Source: DASRHY01 sp046765875 (lineage in GTDB: Bacteria; Actinomycetota; Actinomycetes; Propionibacteriales; Kribbellaceae). Taken from it: a stretch of 24,588 nt of DNA. Location: NCBI GenBank assembly GCA_046765875.1, contig JBKPSJ010000037.1:1-24588 (forward strand). Direction: 5' to 3'. The notes beneath the pieces were generated by a model. That model was not told where the DNA came from. It was given only the letters and a program-made list of their open reading frames with translations, and did not search any database. Made by a program: the position numbers and the translations under genes. This document shows positions 14,731 to 22,517 of this stretch, in pieces. Each line of letters starts with the position of its first letter. Position 1 is the first letter of the stretch.

Positions 14731-15645
14731 ATGGTGATCGCCCGGGGACCGCGGATGGCGTACGAGGATGCGCCGGCCGTGGTGCGGGCGTGGGTGGAGC
14801 ACGAACTCGGCTCACAGGTCGTTGCCTCGAGCACCCAGTACGGCGGGTTCTCGCCGGGCGTCGCGGCTCGGCTGGTGACCGCGTCCGGCCGGCGCGCGTT
14901 CGTCAAGGCCGTCGGTCCTGAGCTGAACCCGGATACTCCGGGCCTGTTCCGCCAGGAGAGCGTCGCGATGCAGGCGCTCGATCCGCTGCGGCTGACGCAG
15001 GCGCCGCGACTGTACGGCGCGTACGACGACGGCGCTTGGGTGGCGCTGTTGCTGGAGGATATCGAGGGCCGGACTGCTCCGCACCCCTGGCCGCGCGAGG
15101 ACGCCGTACGAGTGATCGACGCGATCGATGAACTGAGCCGTGCTCTGACCCCGTCGCCTTGGCCGGACGCGCCGGTCGCCGCCGAACGCAGCGTCAAGTT
15201 TCTCAGTGGGTGGGACCGGGTCGTTGCCGATGGCATCGACCTGCCCGAGTCGATGCGCGGCCGCTCGGCGGAACTCGTTGAGCTCGCGCGGCTCGGCCGG
15301 GACGCGGTCGCCCAGGGCGACGGACTCGCGCACTGGGACATCCGCAGCGACAATCTGCTGCTCACCGAGGACCGAGTGGTCTTCGTCGACTGGGCCTGGG
15401 CGGGACGAGCCGCCTCGTGGGCGGACCAGGTGTTCATCCGGGTCGACATCCGTACGGGTGACAGCGTGCCGGACATCCCGGACCTGCCCGCCGACAATGG
15501 CATCACCGGGTTCCTGGCCGCATTCGCCGGAGGCCTGTGGTGGGCGGCACACCAGCCGCCACCACCAGGCCTCCCCACAATTCGTAGCTTCCAGCGCGAC
15601 TCCGCCGAGGCCGCGCTGGGCTGGCTTCGTACCCGCTTGGCCTGA
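14731..15645 (+). CDS. Aminoglycoside phosphotransferase-fold kinase
   Basis: A 304-residue kinase of the APH/choline-kinase superfamily. Likely nucleotide lysine K59 (RRAFVKAVG); acidic residues E109/D110 in LLLEDIEG; catalytic loop LAHWDIRSDNLLL (H201, D203, N208); metal aspartate D220 in VFVDWAWAG. The HWDxRxDN form is common among uncharacterised actinobacterial members. Substrate unknown; it is not clearly an antibiotic-resistance enzyme and is different in sequence from the APH(6)-like kinase at 11661-12593. It is divergent from lepA and converges on the RNHCP gene. Its stop is 2 bp before the 233-bp inverted-repeat element. Confidence 0.88.
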   Translation: MVIARGPRMAYEDAPAVVRAWVEHELGSQVVASSTQYGGFSPGVAARLVTASGRRAFVKAVGPELNPDTPGLFRQESVAMQALDPLRLTQAPRLYGAYDDGAWVALLLEDIEGRTAPHPWPREDAVRVIDAIDELSRALTPSPWPDAPVAAERSVKFLSGWDRVVADGIDLPESMRGRSAELVELARLGRDAVAQGDGLAHWDIRSDNLLLTEDRVVFVDWAWAGRAASWADQVFIRVDIRTGDSVPDIPDLPADNGITGFLAAFAGGLWWAAHQPPPPGLPTIRSFQRDSAEAALGWLRTRLA

Positions 15646-15647
15646 GA

Positions 15648-15880
15648 CCTGTTACGAAGGTGGCTGATCCGGCAGCAGGCCCGGGTCGGATGTCCATAGC
15701 ATTGGGCTGTCGGTCACGTCCCGTGCCGGCGGGATCGAAGGTTCCCGCACACTGGTGTGGGTTGGGACGCTGCATAGTGCCGCAGGAAGTCACAACAAGA
15801 CCAGCGAACCCACAACCGGGCACGCGCGACTCGGCTCGCGGGCATGGCCAGCCGTCCACACCGGCCACCTTCGTAACAGG
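15648..15880. repeat. 233-bp non-coding element with perfect 17-bp terminal inverted repeats
   Basis: CCTGTTACGAAGGTGGC at 15648-15664 is repeated exactly in inverse at 15864-15880. Each arm lies 2 bp from the stop codon of a converging gene. The interior is rich in nested complementary segments: CGTGCCGG (15722-15729) with CCGGGCACG (15816-15824, one bulge), GCGGGA/TCCCGC (15729-15734/15743-15748), and TGTGGGTT/AACCCACA (15756-15763/15807-15814). No transposase or convincing reading frame is inside, and no target-site duplication is visible in the flanks. It could be a MITE-like dispersed repeat, a bidirectional terminator or a structured RNA. Confidence 0.65.
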
Positions 15881-15882
15881 CG

Positions 15883-16293
15883 CTAGTCGCTCGAGGCCTT
15901 GCGGGCCCTCGGCTTGCGACCAGTGGGATGCGAGCCGTTGCCGTTGCCGTTGGTCTCGGGTTCGGCGGCGAACGGGACGAACGGCATGGTCAGTGGCAGG
16001 GCCGCGAGGCGCATCAACAACAGGACGTTGTCGTCGCCGGCGGTCTTGTTGAGACGGAGCCGGCCGCAGTTGGTACACCGGTGGACCAGGACCCAGCGGC
16101 CCTCGCCGCGGACGGTGACCGCGATCGGCTCCATACCCCCTGTGCAGTCGGCCTTGCGATCACCGGGGACGTTGCGGTCGAGGTGGCGCGACCACAGGCA
16201 ACTCGGGCAGTGGTTGCGATGGGTGGTTCCGGGGGCGTCGAGGGAGACCTCTACGCCGCAGTGCTCACAGCTGAACGAACGTGCGAATGCCAA
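15883..16293 (-). CDS. RNHCP domain-containing zinc-ribbon protein
   Basis: Recognised from the signature HRNHCPSCLWSRHLD, which names the RNHCP family. Function is unknown. From the TTG at 16293 it is 136 residues with paired cysteines C9/C12 (FSCEHC), C29/C32 (HCPSC), C50 and C73/C76 (HRCTNC), suggesting one or two zinc ribbons. The tail is low-complexity and basic (NGNGNG, GRKPRARKASSD), which could contact nucleic acid. The start is uncertain: the frame is open to a GTG at 16377 without a ribosome site, while the best Shine-Dalgarno (AGGAGG, about 16346-16351) leads to an ATG in another frame. The TTG lies just before family homology with AAAGG upstream. It converges on the kinase at 14731. 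Confidence 0.8.
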   Translation of the reverse strand: MAFARSFSCEHCGVEVSLDAPGTTHRNHCPSCLWSRHLDRNVPGDRKADCTGGMEPIAVTVRGEGRWVLVHRCTNCGRLRLNKTAGDDNVLLLMRLAALPLTMPFVPFAAEPETNGNGNGSHPTGRKPRARKASSD

Positions 16294-16337
16294 ACCGAAG
16301 GACCTTTCGGAGCGAAGCTGCAGGACAGGACTGACAT
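16251..16337 (-). CDS. Possible 28-codon leader ORF before/overlapping RNHCP gene
   Basis: ATG 16337 is preceded at 7 nt by AGGAGG, one of the strongest ribosome sites in the window, yet its frame (beginning MSVLSCSFAPKG) ends after 28 codons at 16251, overlapping the first 43 bases of the RNHCP frame as started at 16293. It may be a leader peptide coupled to the downstream gene, or the sign of an indel that separates the true start from the RNHCP body. No homology is recognised. Confidence 0.3.
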   Translation of the reverse strand: MSVLSCSFAPKGPSVWHSHVRSAVSTAA

Positions 16338-16481
16338 GGACTTCCCTCCTTCCGGTCGGCGCCGGCTCGTCCGGCACACCGTCATCAGCAGATCAGCGCG
16401 CGCCCGGCGGCGTCAATCGAATTACGGCTACGCTCCTGCACGGCGGTCATCGCTGGACGTGGTCGGGCTCCGGCGCCCGTT

Positions 16482-16511
16482 TTGGTGGCGGCGGGTGGTC
16501 GCTGGTAGTCT
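16482..16511 (+). promoter_or_regulatory. Possible rpsT promoter
   Basis: TTGGTG (16482-16487), 18-bp spacer and TAGTCT (16506-16511) resemble a housekeeping sigma-factor promoter. This would give an untranslated leader of about 80 nt before the rpsT GTG. On the opposite strand TTGACG (16411-16416) and TGATCT (16390-16395) might serve the RNHCP gene, but their spacing is only 15 bp. Confidence 0.4.
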
Positions 16512-16600
16512 GTCTCTTCGCGCCTGGGCGCGCGCGTGCTTTTGCGTGCGCTGGTCGCGCTCCTGTACTGACCGCACACTTTCGATCGAGGCACTGCTCC

Positions 16601-16861
16601 GTGGCGAACATCAAGTCCCAGATCAAGCGCAACCGCCAGAACGAGGCTGCGCGGCTCCGCAACAAGTCGGTGAAGTCGGCGCTCAAGACCGCCGTCCGCC
16701 GGTTCCGCGAGGCCGCCGACTCCGGCGACGCCAACAAGGCTCAGGAACTGGCGCGCAACGCGGGCAAGATGCTCGACAAGGCCGCCAGCAAGGGCGTCAT
16801 CCACGCCAGCCAGGCCGCGAACCGCAAGTCGGCGATCTTCAAGAAGGCCGCCTCCCTCTGA
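16601..16861 (+). CDS. rpsT: 30S ribosomal protein S20
   Basis: A small basic ribosomal protein of 86 residues that binds 16S rRNA in the 30S subunit. The sequence begins ANIKSQIKRNRQNEAARLRN after the initiator and ends with ANRKSAIFKKAASL, matching S20 along its whole length. The GTG at 16601 is chosen from this match; GAGG lies about 10 nt upstream. It is transcribed alone, opposite to holA, and is followed by two strong hairpins. The longer open frame upstream is not coding for S20. Confidence 0.97.
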   Translation: MANIKSQIKRNRQNEAARLRNKSVKSALKTAVRRFREAADSGDANKAQELARNAGKMLDKAASKGVIHASQAANRKSAIFKKAASL

Positions 16862-16867
16862 CCTCCC

Positions 16868-16891
16868 GTCACGCCCCTCAACCGGCGTGAC
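16868..16891. terminator. Hairpin 1 between rpsT and holA
   Basis: GTCACGCC and GGCGTGAC form a perfect 8-bp stem with an 8-nt loop, 6 nt after the rpsT stop. Lacks a T-tract; likely acts with the second hairpin. Confidence 0.6.
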
Positions 16892-16914
16892 CTCTCGCCA
16901 CGATCAGCACTGCC

Positions 16915-16944
16915 CGCGTCCGAAGAACCCTTTCTTCGGACGCG
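16915..16944. terminator. Bidirectional terminator hairpin between rpsT and holA
   Basis: CGCGTCCGAAGAA and its inverse TTCTTCGGACGCG make a perfect 13-bp stem with a 4-nt CCCT loop. It lies 53 nt after rpsT and 43 nt after the holA stop, so it can end transcripts from both convergent genes. Confidence 0.85.
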
Positions 16945-16987
16945 TTGCTATGCCCGCTAACGCTCCTTCGTCCAGCGCCGATCGGGA

Positions 16988-17971
16988 TTAGCGGCGGCCG
17001 TGAGCGCGGCAGATCGTGATGACCATCCGCTCCAGCGCGTAGCCCGCATCGCCGGATGCGCCCTTCACGTCGGCGTCGGCCTGCGCGACCGCCTGAATCG
17101 CCGCCGCCAGCCCACCGGCCGTCCACCCCTTCGCCTGCTGCCGCAGCGACTTCAGCTTCCACGGCGGTACGCCGACCTCGCGCGCCAGATCCGCATCACG
17201 CAACCCGGTCGGCGCCGACGTGTACTTCGCCAGTCCGCGCAACCCGCCGGCCATCGCACTCGTCACCAGCACCGGCGCGACCCCGCTGTCCAGCGCCCAG
17301 CGCAACTGCTCCAGAGCCGGCTCGGTCCGCCCGGTGAGGGCCGCATCCGCCACGGCGAAGCTCGTGACCTCGGCCCGGCCGCCGAAGTACCGCGCAACAA
17401 GATCAGCAGTCACTGTCTGCCCGGCGGAATCGGCCACAAGCTGCGAACAAGCAGCGGCCAGGGCCCGTAGATCGTGCCCAACGGCGTCGACCAACGCGCT
17501 CGACGCACGCTCGTCGACGCTCCCTCCGAGCGAGCGGATCTCGTTCGCCACGAACTTCGGCAGCTCCCACGCCTTCGGCGCGCTCGCCACCACCTCGTTC
17601 ACCTTGGCTTTGCGCAACTGGTCGAGCAGCGGCTTGCCTTTCTGCCCACCCGAGTGCACCAGCACGACCGCCACATCGTCGGCCGGACTTCCGGCGTACT
17701 CGACGAGGCGGGGCCCAACGTCCGACGACAGGTCCTCGAGATTCCGCAAAACCAGCATCCGCTGCGCGGCGAACAACGACGGCCCAGTCAGTTCGGCCAG
17801 CATCCCGGCATCGAGCTCGGAGGCAAGCATCTCGGTCACCTCGACCTCGGCCGCCCCCTTCGTCACAGCGGCGACGGCCGACCGCACAGCCCGATCCGCA
17901 AGGAATGCCTCGGACCCGGTCACCATCAAGACATCCCCGAGCGCGGGCGCAGAACTCCGTCGACCAGCCAT
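16988..17971 (-). CDS. holA: DNA polymerase III subunit delta
   Basis: Clamp-loader subunit that opens the beta sliding clamp. The protein is 327 residues, usual for actinobacterial HolA. It starts MAGRRSSAPALGDVLMVTGSE; the stretch VTGSEAFLADRAV is the family's N-terminal pattern, later segments (VVLVHSGGQKGKPLLDQLRK, APKAWELPKFVANEIRSLGG, YFGGRAEVTSFAVADAAL) fit domains I-III. It has the AAA+ fold without functional Walker motifs, as expected for delta. The ATG at 17971 is preferred over a GTG at 18052 and an ATG five codons upstream on homology; the GGGG before it is a weak ribosome site. It sits downstream of comEC after 264 bp, in the conserved comEA-comEC-holA-rpsT-lepA neighbourhood. 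Confidence 0.95.
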   Translation of the reverse strand: MAGRRSSAPALGDVLMVTGSEAFLADRAVRSAVAAVTKGAAEVEVTEMLASELDAGMLAELTGPSLFAAQRMLVLRNLEDLSSDVGPRLVEYAGSPADDVAVVLVHSGGQKGKPLLDQLRKAKVNEVVASAPKAWELPKFVANEIRSLGGSVDERASSALVDAVGHDLRALAAACSQLVADSAGQTVTADLVARYFGGRAEVTSFAVADAALTGRTEPALEQLRWALDSGVAPVLVTSAMAGGLRGLAKYTSAPTGLRDADLAREVGVPPWKLKSLRQQAKGWTAGGLAAAIQAVAQADADVKGASGDAGYALERMVITICRAHGRR

Positions 17972-18093
17972 AACGCCCCAAAGCATCCCACGCCGCCCCG
18001 ACAGTTCCACCCCAACCAAGCCGCCACAGCCGCGCGCCGGCCACGGGGCCACCGCAGACCACGCGGCCAGCAGATTAGGCCGCGCGACAAGTC

Positions 18094-18121
18094 AGGCGAC
18101 GCAAGTACGCCAGGCGACGCA
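18094..18121. repeat. Short direct repeat in comEC-holA spacer
   Basis: AGGCGACGCA occurs at 18094-18103 and 18112-18121, with a partial third copy (GACGCA) at 18133-18138, giving an 18-bp period. The 264-bp spacer otherwise shows no gene and no clear terminator. Confidence 0.4.
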
Positions 18122-18235
18122 GCAGGCCATGTGACGCACCAGGGCAGGCGGTGCGGCGGGACAGCGCGCGGCAAGAGCGGCGCGGCAGGTCGCGCGCGAC
18201 CGGACACGTGATGAGGGGGTCAGGCGGTCAGGAGA

Positions 18236-20653
18236 TCAGGCCGCGCGGCAGGTTGGGCATGGCGGTGGACCTGAGGTGGCGAGGGCCAGGCCGGTGGGAG
18301 TGCGGATGACCGCGATCGAGCCGCCGGTGTCGGTGCGGGCAACAGTCATGCCGAGATGACGGAGGAGGTCGAGAGTTTTCGGCGCCGGGTGACCGTAGTC
18401 GTTGTCGATGCCGGCGGACACGACCGCCAGCCTGGCGCCGGTCGACCGCAGGAACGTCTCGTCCTGATTGGCCGATCCGTGGTGCGGCACTTTCAGTACG
18501 TCGGCGCGGATGTCGGACCCGGCCGCCAGGACCGCACGCTGGGACTCCGGCTCCAGGTCACCGGTCATCAGGATGCGTACGCCGGACGACACGACCAGCA
18601 TCGCGATGCTGGAGTTGTTCTCCGGTGATCCCTCGCTGTCGGCCGATGGTCCCGGACCAGGCAGCGCAGGCACGCGAGCAGGCCAGAACACAGTCCAACT
18701 CACCGGCCCGACCATCCGACGCTCTCCGTACGACACAGTGCGGACTGGCACTCGCCGCTCCGCAGCCAACGCCAGTACCCGGCGCTGCTCGGCGGGTGGC
18801 GACGGGTACGCCGTCACCTCGATCTCGCCCACCGACCGACCATGCAATGCGCCCGCCAGCCCACCCGCATGGTCGGCGTGGAAGTGCGTGATCACGATTA
18901 CGGGAATCGTCGTGATGCCGAGCTCGCGCAGACAACGGTCCATCGGACCCGGATCCGGCCCGGTGTCGACCACGACCGCTGACCCTGGGCCGACACGGAT
19001 CGCCAACCCGTCTCCCTGTCCGACATCACAAGCCACGAGCAGCCAATCCGATGGCGGCCAGCCGAACCGACCGATCGGCCGAACGATGACGACCACCGAC
19101 AACACGACGACAAGCAGCCCGGCGACCGGCCGAGCAAGCAAGCGGTTCATGCCGAGCACGAGCCCGACGCAGAGAGCCGTCAAGGCAGCAATGCCCAGTG
19201 CGGTCGCCGGCCAGCCCACGACAGCACCGGGCAGACCGGCGCCGTGTTCGGCGACCGCAACGATCCATCGTGCGGGCCAGGCGGCGAACCATCCGACGAC
19301 ACCGGCCAATGTGTCGCTCAGCAACGCGATCCCCGCCGCGACGAATCCGAGTACGGTCGCCGGCCCGACCGCCGGACCCGCCAGCAGGTTGGCCGCGACC
19401 GCCACCAGCGAGACCTGACCCGACAGCCAGGCCACGACCGGCGTGCAGGTCAGCTGTGCGGCGAGCGGACAGGCGACAGCATCCGCGAGCCACCCCGGCA
19501 TCCGGCGGGCGAGCGTCTCCCGCCAGCCCGGAGCGAGGATGACGATCCCGGCCGTCGCAAGCACCGACAGGGCAAACCCCGCCGAACGAGCCAGCGAGAC
19601 GTCCAAAAGCAGCAAGACGAGCACGGCCGCGGACAGGCTCCGCACACCTCGCCGACGACCGCCGGACGTCATCGCGACCAGCGCAACTACGCCCATCGCC
19701 GCCGCCCGCAGCACACTCGGCTGCGGCCGAGCCAGCACGACAAACACGACGATCATTACGAGCCCGACCAGTATCAGACCTCGCGCCCGGACACCAACGA
19801 TCCGAGCCAGCGGTACGACGAACGCCAACAACAGCGTCAGGTTCGTGCCCGAAACGGCGGCCAAATGCGTAAGCCCAGTGACCTTGAAGTCCTCGTCGAG
19901 TTCAGCCGGCAGCCCGGCATCGTCACCCATGACCAATGCCGGGACCAGTCCACGTACCGCCTCCGGCTGGCCCCGGACCGATCGGCGGAGACCGGCGCGA
20001 ACATGGTCGGCCGCTCGGAGCCACCACGCAGGCCGCGCCACCTCGCGCGGCGGGGATCGGGTGGACAGCACGGCCGCGACGTCCGAACCCGGCTCCGAAC
20101 TCTTGAGCCGTCCCTTCGCCTCCAGGCGTGCCCCGAACCGTACGTCGGCCCAAACCTTGGAGCCCACGATCAGCACCGGGGTACGGACCCGTGTCGTATG
20201 GCCGCGTCCGGTCACTTGCTCGACCCGCCCGCGCAGCACAACGTACGGCGGCTTCCTCGACCCGGGAGTCTCCCGCAACATGGGATCGCTGGTGACGACG
20301 AGCTCCACCGTTACCGCCGCACCGGTGGCAGCGAGGCTCGGCACTGGTCCAGCAGCTACCGATCGCACATGTAGGCCACAGACCAAGCCCATCGCCGCAA
20401 CGACCACCGCAACACCCAACGCCGTCGTACGCCGAACACCACCTCCGATCCGTCGCCGTATCCGCCACCACAGACCGCTGGCGATCCCGGCCGCGGCAGC
20501 TCCGGTCACGATCCCGAACCACCACGGCAGTACCAACAGCAGGATCGCGGCCACCCAACCGGCTGCAGCCGGTAGTAGGAGCCGGACATCCATCCGCTGG
20601 CTCCGACCGCCGAATTCTGAGTCGTCGTCCGGCGGGTTCTCAGACGCGGACAT
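18236..20653 (-). CDS. comEC: ComEC/Rec2 DNA-uptake channel protein
   Basis: Membrane protein forming the channel through which single-stranded DNA enters during transformation; its function in most actinobacteria is untested. It is 805 residues from the ATG at 20653. Order: N-terminal membrane segments (about 22-58 and 78-95), an OB-like soluble part (about 110-200), the Competence transmembrane domain with the motif GLTHLAAVSGTN (260-271) and many helices up to about 530, then a C-terminal metallo-beta-lactamase-like domain with CDVGQGDG (542-549), THFHADHAGG (589-598) and a later VPHHGSANQ. The metal motif looks intact, consistent with a nuclease role proposed for this domain. The start overlaps comEA by 14 bp; an ATG at 20593 with GGAG upstream is an alternative that would give 785 residues. 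Confidence 0.93.
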   Translation of the reverse strand: MSASENPPDDDSEFGGRSQRMDVRLLLPAAAGWVAAILLLVLPWWFGIVTGAAAAGIASGLWWRIRRRIGGGVRRTTALGVAVVVAAMGLVCGLHVRSVAAGPVPSLAATGAAVTVELVVTSDPMLRETPGSRKPPYVVLRGRVEQVTGRGHTTRVRTPVLIVGSKVWADVRFGARLEAKGRLKSSEPGSDVAAVLSTRSPPREVARPAWWLRAADHVRAGLRRSVRGQPEAVRGLVPALVMGDDAGLPAELDEDFKVTGLTHLAAVSGTNLTLLLAFVVPLARIVGVRARGLILVGLVMIVVFVVLARPQPSVLRAAAMGVVALVAMTSGGRRRGVRSLSAAVLVLLLLDVSLARSAGFALSVLATAGIVILAPGWRETLARRMPGWLADAVACPLAAQLTCTPVVAWLSGQVSLVAVAANLLAGPAVGPATVLGFVAAGIALLSDTLAGVVGWFAAWPARWIVAVAEHGAGLPGAVVGWPATALGIAALTALCVGLVLGMNRLLARPVAGLLVVVLSVVVIVRPIGRFGWPPSDWLLVACDVGQGDGLAIRVGPGSAVVVDTGPDPGPMDRCLRELGITTIPVIVITHFHADHAGGLAGALHGRSVGEIEVTAYPSPPAEQRRVLALAAERRVPVRTVSYGERRMVGPVSWTVFWPARVPALPGPGPSADSEGSPENNSSIAMLVVSSGVRILMTGDLEPESQRAVLAAGSDIRADVLKVPHHGSANQDETFLRSTGARLAVVSAGIDNDYGHPAPKTLDLLRHLGMTVARTDTGGSIAVIRTPTGLALATSGPPPCPTCRAA

Positions 20654-21536
20654 GGGGCTTGATGTCCGCGAACTTCTTGTCACCCACGCCGTCGACCTCT
20701 TGGAGTTCGTCGACCGACGTGAACCGTCCATGTTCCGTCCGCCAGGCGATGATCCGCTGGGCGAGGACCGGTCCCACGCCCGGCAGTCCATCCAGTTGCT
20801 CGGCAGTCGCTGTATTGAGATCGACCTGGCCACCACCGCCACCCGAGCCTGGGGCTGCGGGTGTCGCCGCCGGTGGACCGCCCGGCCCCACAACGCCGAC
20901 CAGGATCTGCTCGCCGTCCGTCACCGGCCGTGCGAGGTTGACGGTCGAGAGGTCGACACCGGGCAGCGCCCCACCTGCTGCCGCGATGACGTCGGCGACC
21001 CGGGCGCCGGCCTTCGTCCGGACCAGCCCCGGCCTACGGACTTTTCCAGCGACGTCGACGACCACGTCCTTCGATGGAAGCGGTGTCCCGTCCGCGACCG
21101 GACTGCCCGCGACGGGGCTGCCGGCGACCGGGCTGCCAGGCATGATTCCGGCCGGCTGCTCGACCGGCACAGGGCGAGAACGCAACAAGGACCAGCCCGC
21201 CCAGCCCAGCCCGACCACCAGGACCAGGGCGATGACGATCACATGTTTCACCGATAGCGCCCACCAGGCGCCGCGCAGCCGATCCGGTACCAGGCCCATC
21301 GCTGGCCGGTCGTCATCCGGTTCGGTTGCCTCAGGCACCCATCCGCCGGTCATCTGAACTGCCTCCTCTTCCTCGTCGGATCCGCCGTGTACGCCGGCAA
21401 CGAGACCTAGCGGGGCGGATGAAGACCCGGATCGTGGCGTCGAGGCCGGTTGCCGGCCGACTGCAAGGCGGGCCAGGGCGCGCTGCCGCGCGGCCGGATC
21501 CGGCTCGGGCTCGGGTCGCTTTCGAAAGGGCTTCAC
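20640..21536 (-). CDS. comEA: ComEA-type DNA-binding protein (SLBB + helix-hairpin-helix)
   Basis: DNA receptor for uptake, anchored in the membrane. The protein is 298 residues: a charged cytoplasmic N-terminus (1-95), one membrane helix (VKHVIVIALVLVVGLGWAGW, 96-115), a Pro-rich linker with three GSPVA copies (134-148), an SLBB domain (about 157-215), a Gly/Ala/Pro linker, and a C-terminal double helix-hairpin-helix (237-298; DLNTATAEQLDGLPGVGPV) that binds DNA backbone. The GTG start at 21536 lacks a ribosome site and is preceded by a TACCTT box at 8 nt. It overlaps comEC by 14 bp, so the two are one operon. Pilus or comF genes are not present in this window. Confidence 0.93.
   Translation of the reverse strand: MKPFRKRPEPEPDPAARQRALARLAVGRQPASTPRSGSSSAPLGLVAGVHGGSDEEEEAVQMTGGWVPEATEPDDDRPAMGLVPDRLRGAWWALSVKHVIVIALVLVVGLGWAGWSLLRSRPVPVEQPAGIMPGSPVAGSPVAGSPVADGTPLPSKDVVVDVAGKVRRPGLVRTKAGARVADVIAAAGGALPGVDLSTVNLARPVTDGEQILVGVVGPGGPPAATPAAPGSGGGGGQVDLNTATAEQLDGLPGVGPVLAQRIIAWRTEHGRFTSVDELQEVDGVGDKKFADIKPHVRV
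21093..21137 (-). repeat. In-frame 15-bp tandem repeat in comEA linker
   Basis: Three consecutive copies of a 15-bp unit encode GSPVA-GSPVA-GSPVA at residues 134-148 of ComEA. Copy number may vary between strains and would change linker length without breaking the frame. Confidence 0.75.
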
Positions 21537-21544
21537 GCCGTGGA

Positions 21545-21550
21545 AAGGTA
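21545..21550 (-). promoter_or_regulatory. Possible -10 element for comEA-comEC
   Basis: TACCTT on the minus strand ends 8 nt before the comEA GTG, with no Shine-Dalgarno sequence between. The 132-bp degV-comEA spacer also holds an imperfect bulged hairpin (21603-21644: AGGGG/CCCCT and AGCGG/CCGCT) that may weakly end degV transcription. Confidence 0.35.
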
Positions 21551-21668
21551 GGGCTGTTCAGCAGGCCGCAGACCGCGAAGTCCTCTGTTGTGGAAACTCT
21601 TCAGGGGCACCGAGCGGGTCGCAGCAGCCCGGCGCCGCTCCCCTGTACGCAGCGGGCGGGACAGTTCG

Positions 21669-22511
21669 TCAGCGCGGGGAGACGACGACCCCGAGGAGCC
21701 CGGGGCCGACGTGGGCGCCGATCACCGCTCCCACGTCGCGGACCAGTACGTCGCCGGCGCCGGGTACTCGCTCGGCGAGACCGGTCGCCAACGCCTCGGC
21801 CTTCGAAAGGTTGTCGAGATGGTGGACGGCCAGGTCGACCGGACGGTCGCCGGCTTTATCCACAGCGATGTCGGCCAACCGGGCGATCGCCCGGGCAGAA
21901 GTCCGTACCTTCTCCAGCGGGACGATTCGCCCATCGGCAATCGTCAGCAGCGGCTTCACCGACAAGGCCGTTCCGAGCAACGCCTGCGCAGCACCGATCC
22001 GGCCACCACGACGGAGGTACTCCAATGTGTCCACATAGAAGAACGACGACATCCGTGCGATCCGCGTCTTCGCGACCTCTTCGACCGCGTCCGCGTCGGC
22101 GCCGCCTTGCGCGGCCGACGCCGCGGCCAGCACCGGGAAGCCCAGTCCCATACCAATCGACCGCGCGTCGATATGCCGGACCGGCACCGCTGACTCCTTC
22201 GCGCCGATCATCGCCGACTCGAAGGTGCCGGACATGTCTCCGGACAGGTGGATCGACACGATCTCGTCCGCGCCGGCCGCCGCGCACTCGGCGTACGCCT
22301 CGGAGAACGCGTGCGGGGCCGGCCGGCTCGTCGACACCGGTGTCCAGGCTTTGAGGGCTTCGGCGACGGTCTCGGACGTGGCCGCACCCTCGTCGTACGA
22401 TACCCCGCCGATGATGACCTGGAGGGGTACGACGATGATGCCCAAGCGCTCCACCTCGTCGGCCGACAGCCCGGCTGTCGAATCCGTGACGACGTGTACT
22501 CGCGCTGACAT
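21669..22511 (-). CDS. DegV family fatty-acid-binding protein
   Basis: A 280-residue DegV protein. In Firmicutes such proteins (FakB) present bound fatty acids to the FakA kinase; in actinobacteria the role is less clear. Recognisable segments are VVTDSTAGL (7-15), the lipid-pocket TSRPAPHAFSEAY, and the HLSGDMSGTFESA loop typical of the family, followed by RRGGRIGAAQALLGTALSVKPLL in the second domain. Length is normal. The ATG at 22511 has no ribosome site but a TAACCT box 6 nt upstream. A DAK-domain FakA kinase gene is not visible in this window. It lies upstream of comEA on the same strand with 132 bp between, and is divergent from the gene at 22578. Confidence 0.92.
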   Translation of the reverse strand: MSARVHVVTDSTAGLSADEVERLGIIVVPLQVIIGGVSYDEGAATSETVAEALKAWTPVSTSRPAPHAFSEAYAECAAAGADEIVSIHLSGDMSGTFESAMIGAKESAVPVRHIDARSIGMGLGFPVLAAASAAQGGADADAVEEVAKTRIARMSSFFYVDTLEYLRRGGRIGAAQALLGTALSVKPLLTIADGRIVPLEKVRTSARAIARLADIAVDKAGDRPVDLAVHHLDNLSKAEALATGLAERVPGAGDVLVRDVGAVIGAHVGPGLLGVVVSPR

Positions 22512-22517
22512 GGCCCG

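Noticed and set aside
12602..14815. LepA starting at 14815 (737 residues).
   Set aside because: The extra N-terminus has no LepA similarity, and the ATG at 14518 has a proper GGAGG site.
15660..16052. A plus-strand frame through the 233-bp element.
   Set aside because: It runs across the inverted repeats and then antisense to the RNHCP gene; it is Arg/Pro/Ser-rich and matches nothing recognised.
19443..21257. A 604-residue plus-strand open frame.
   Set aside because: Antisense to comEC and comEA; Thr/Arg/Pro-rich shadow with no family features.
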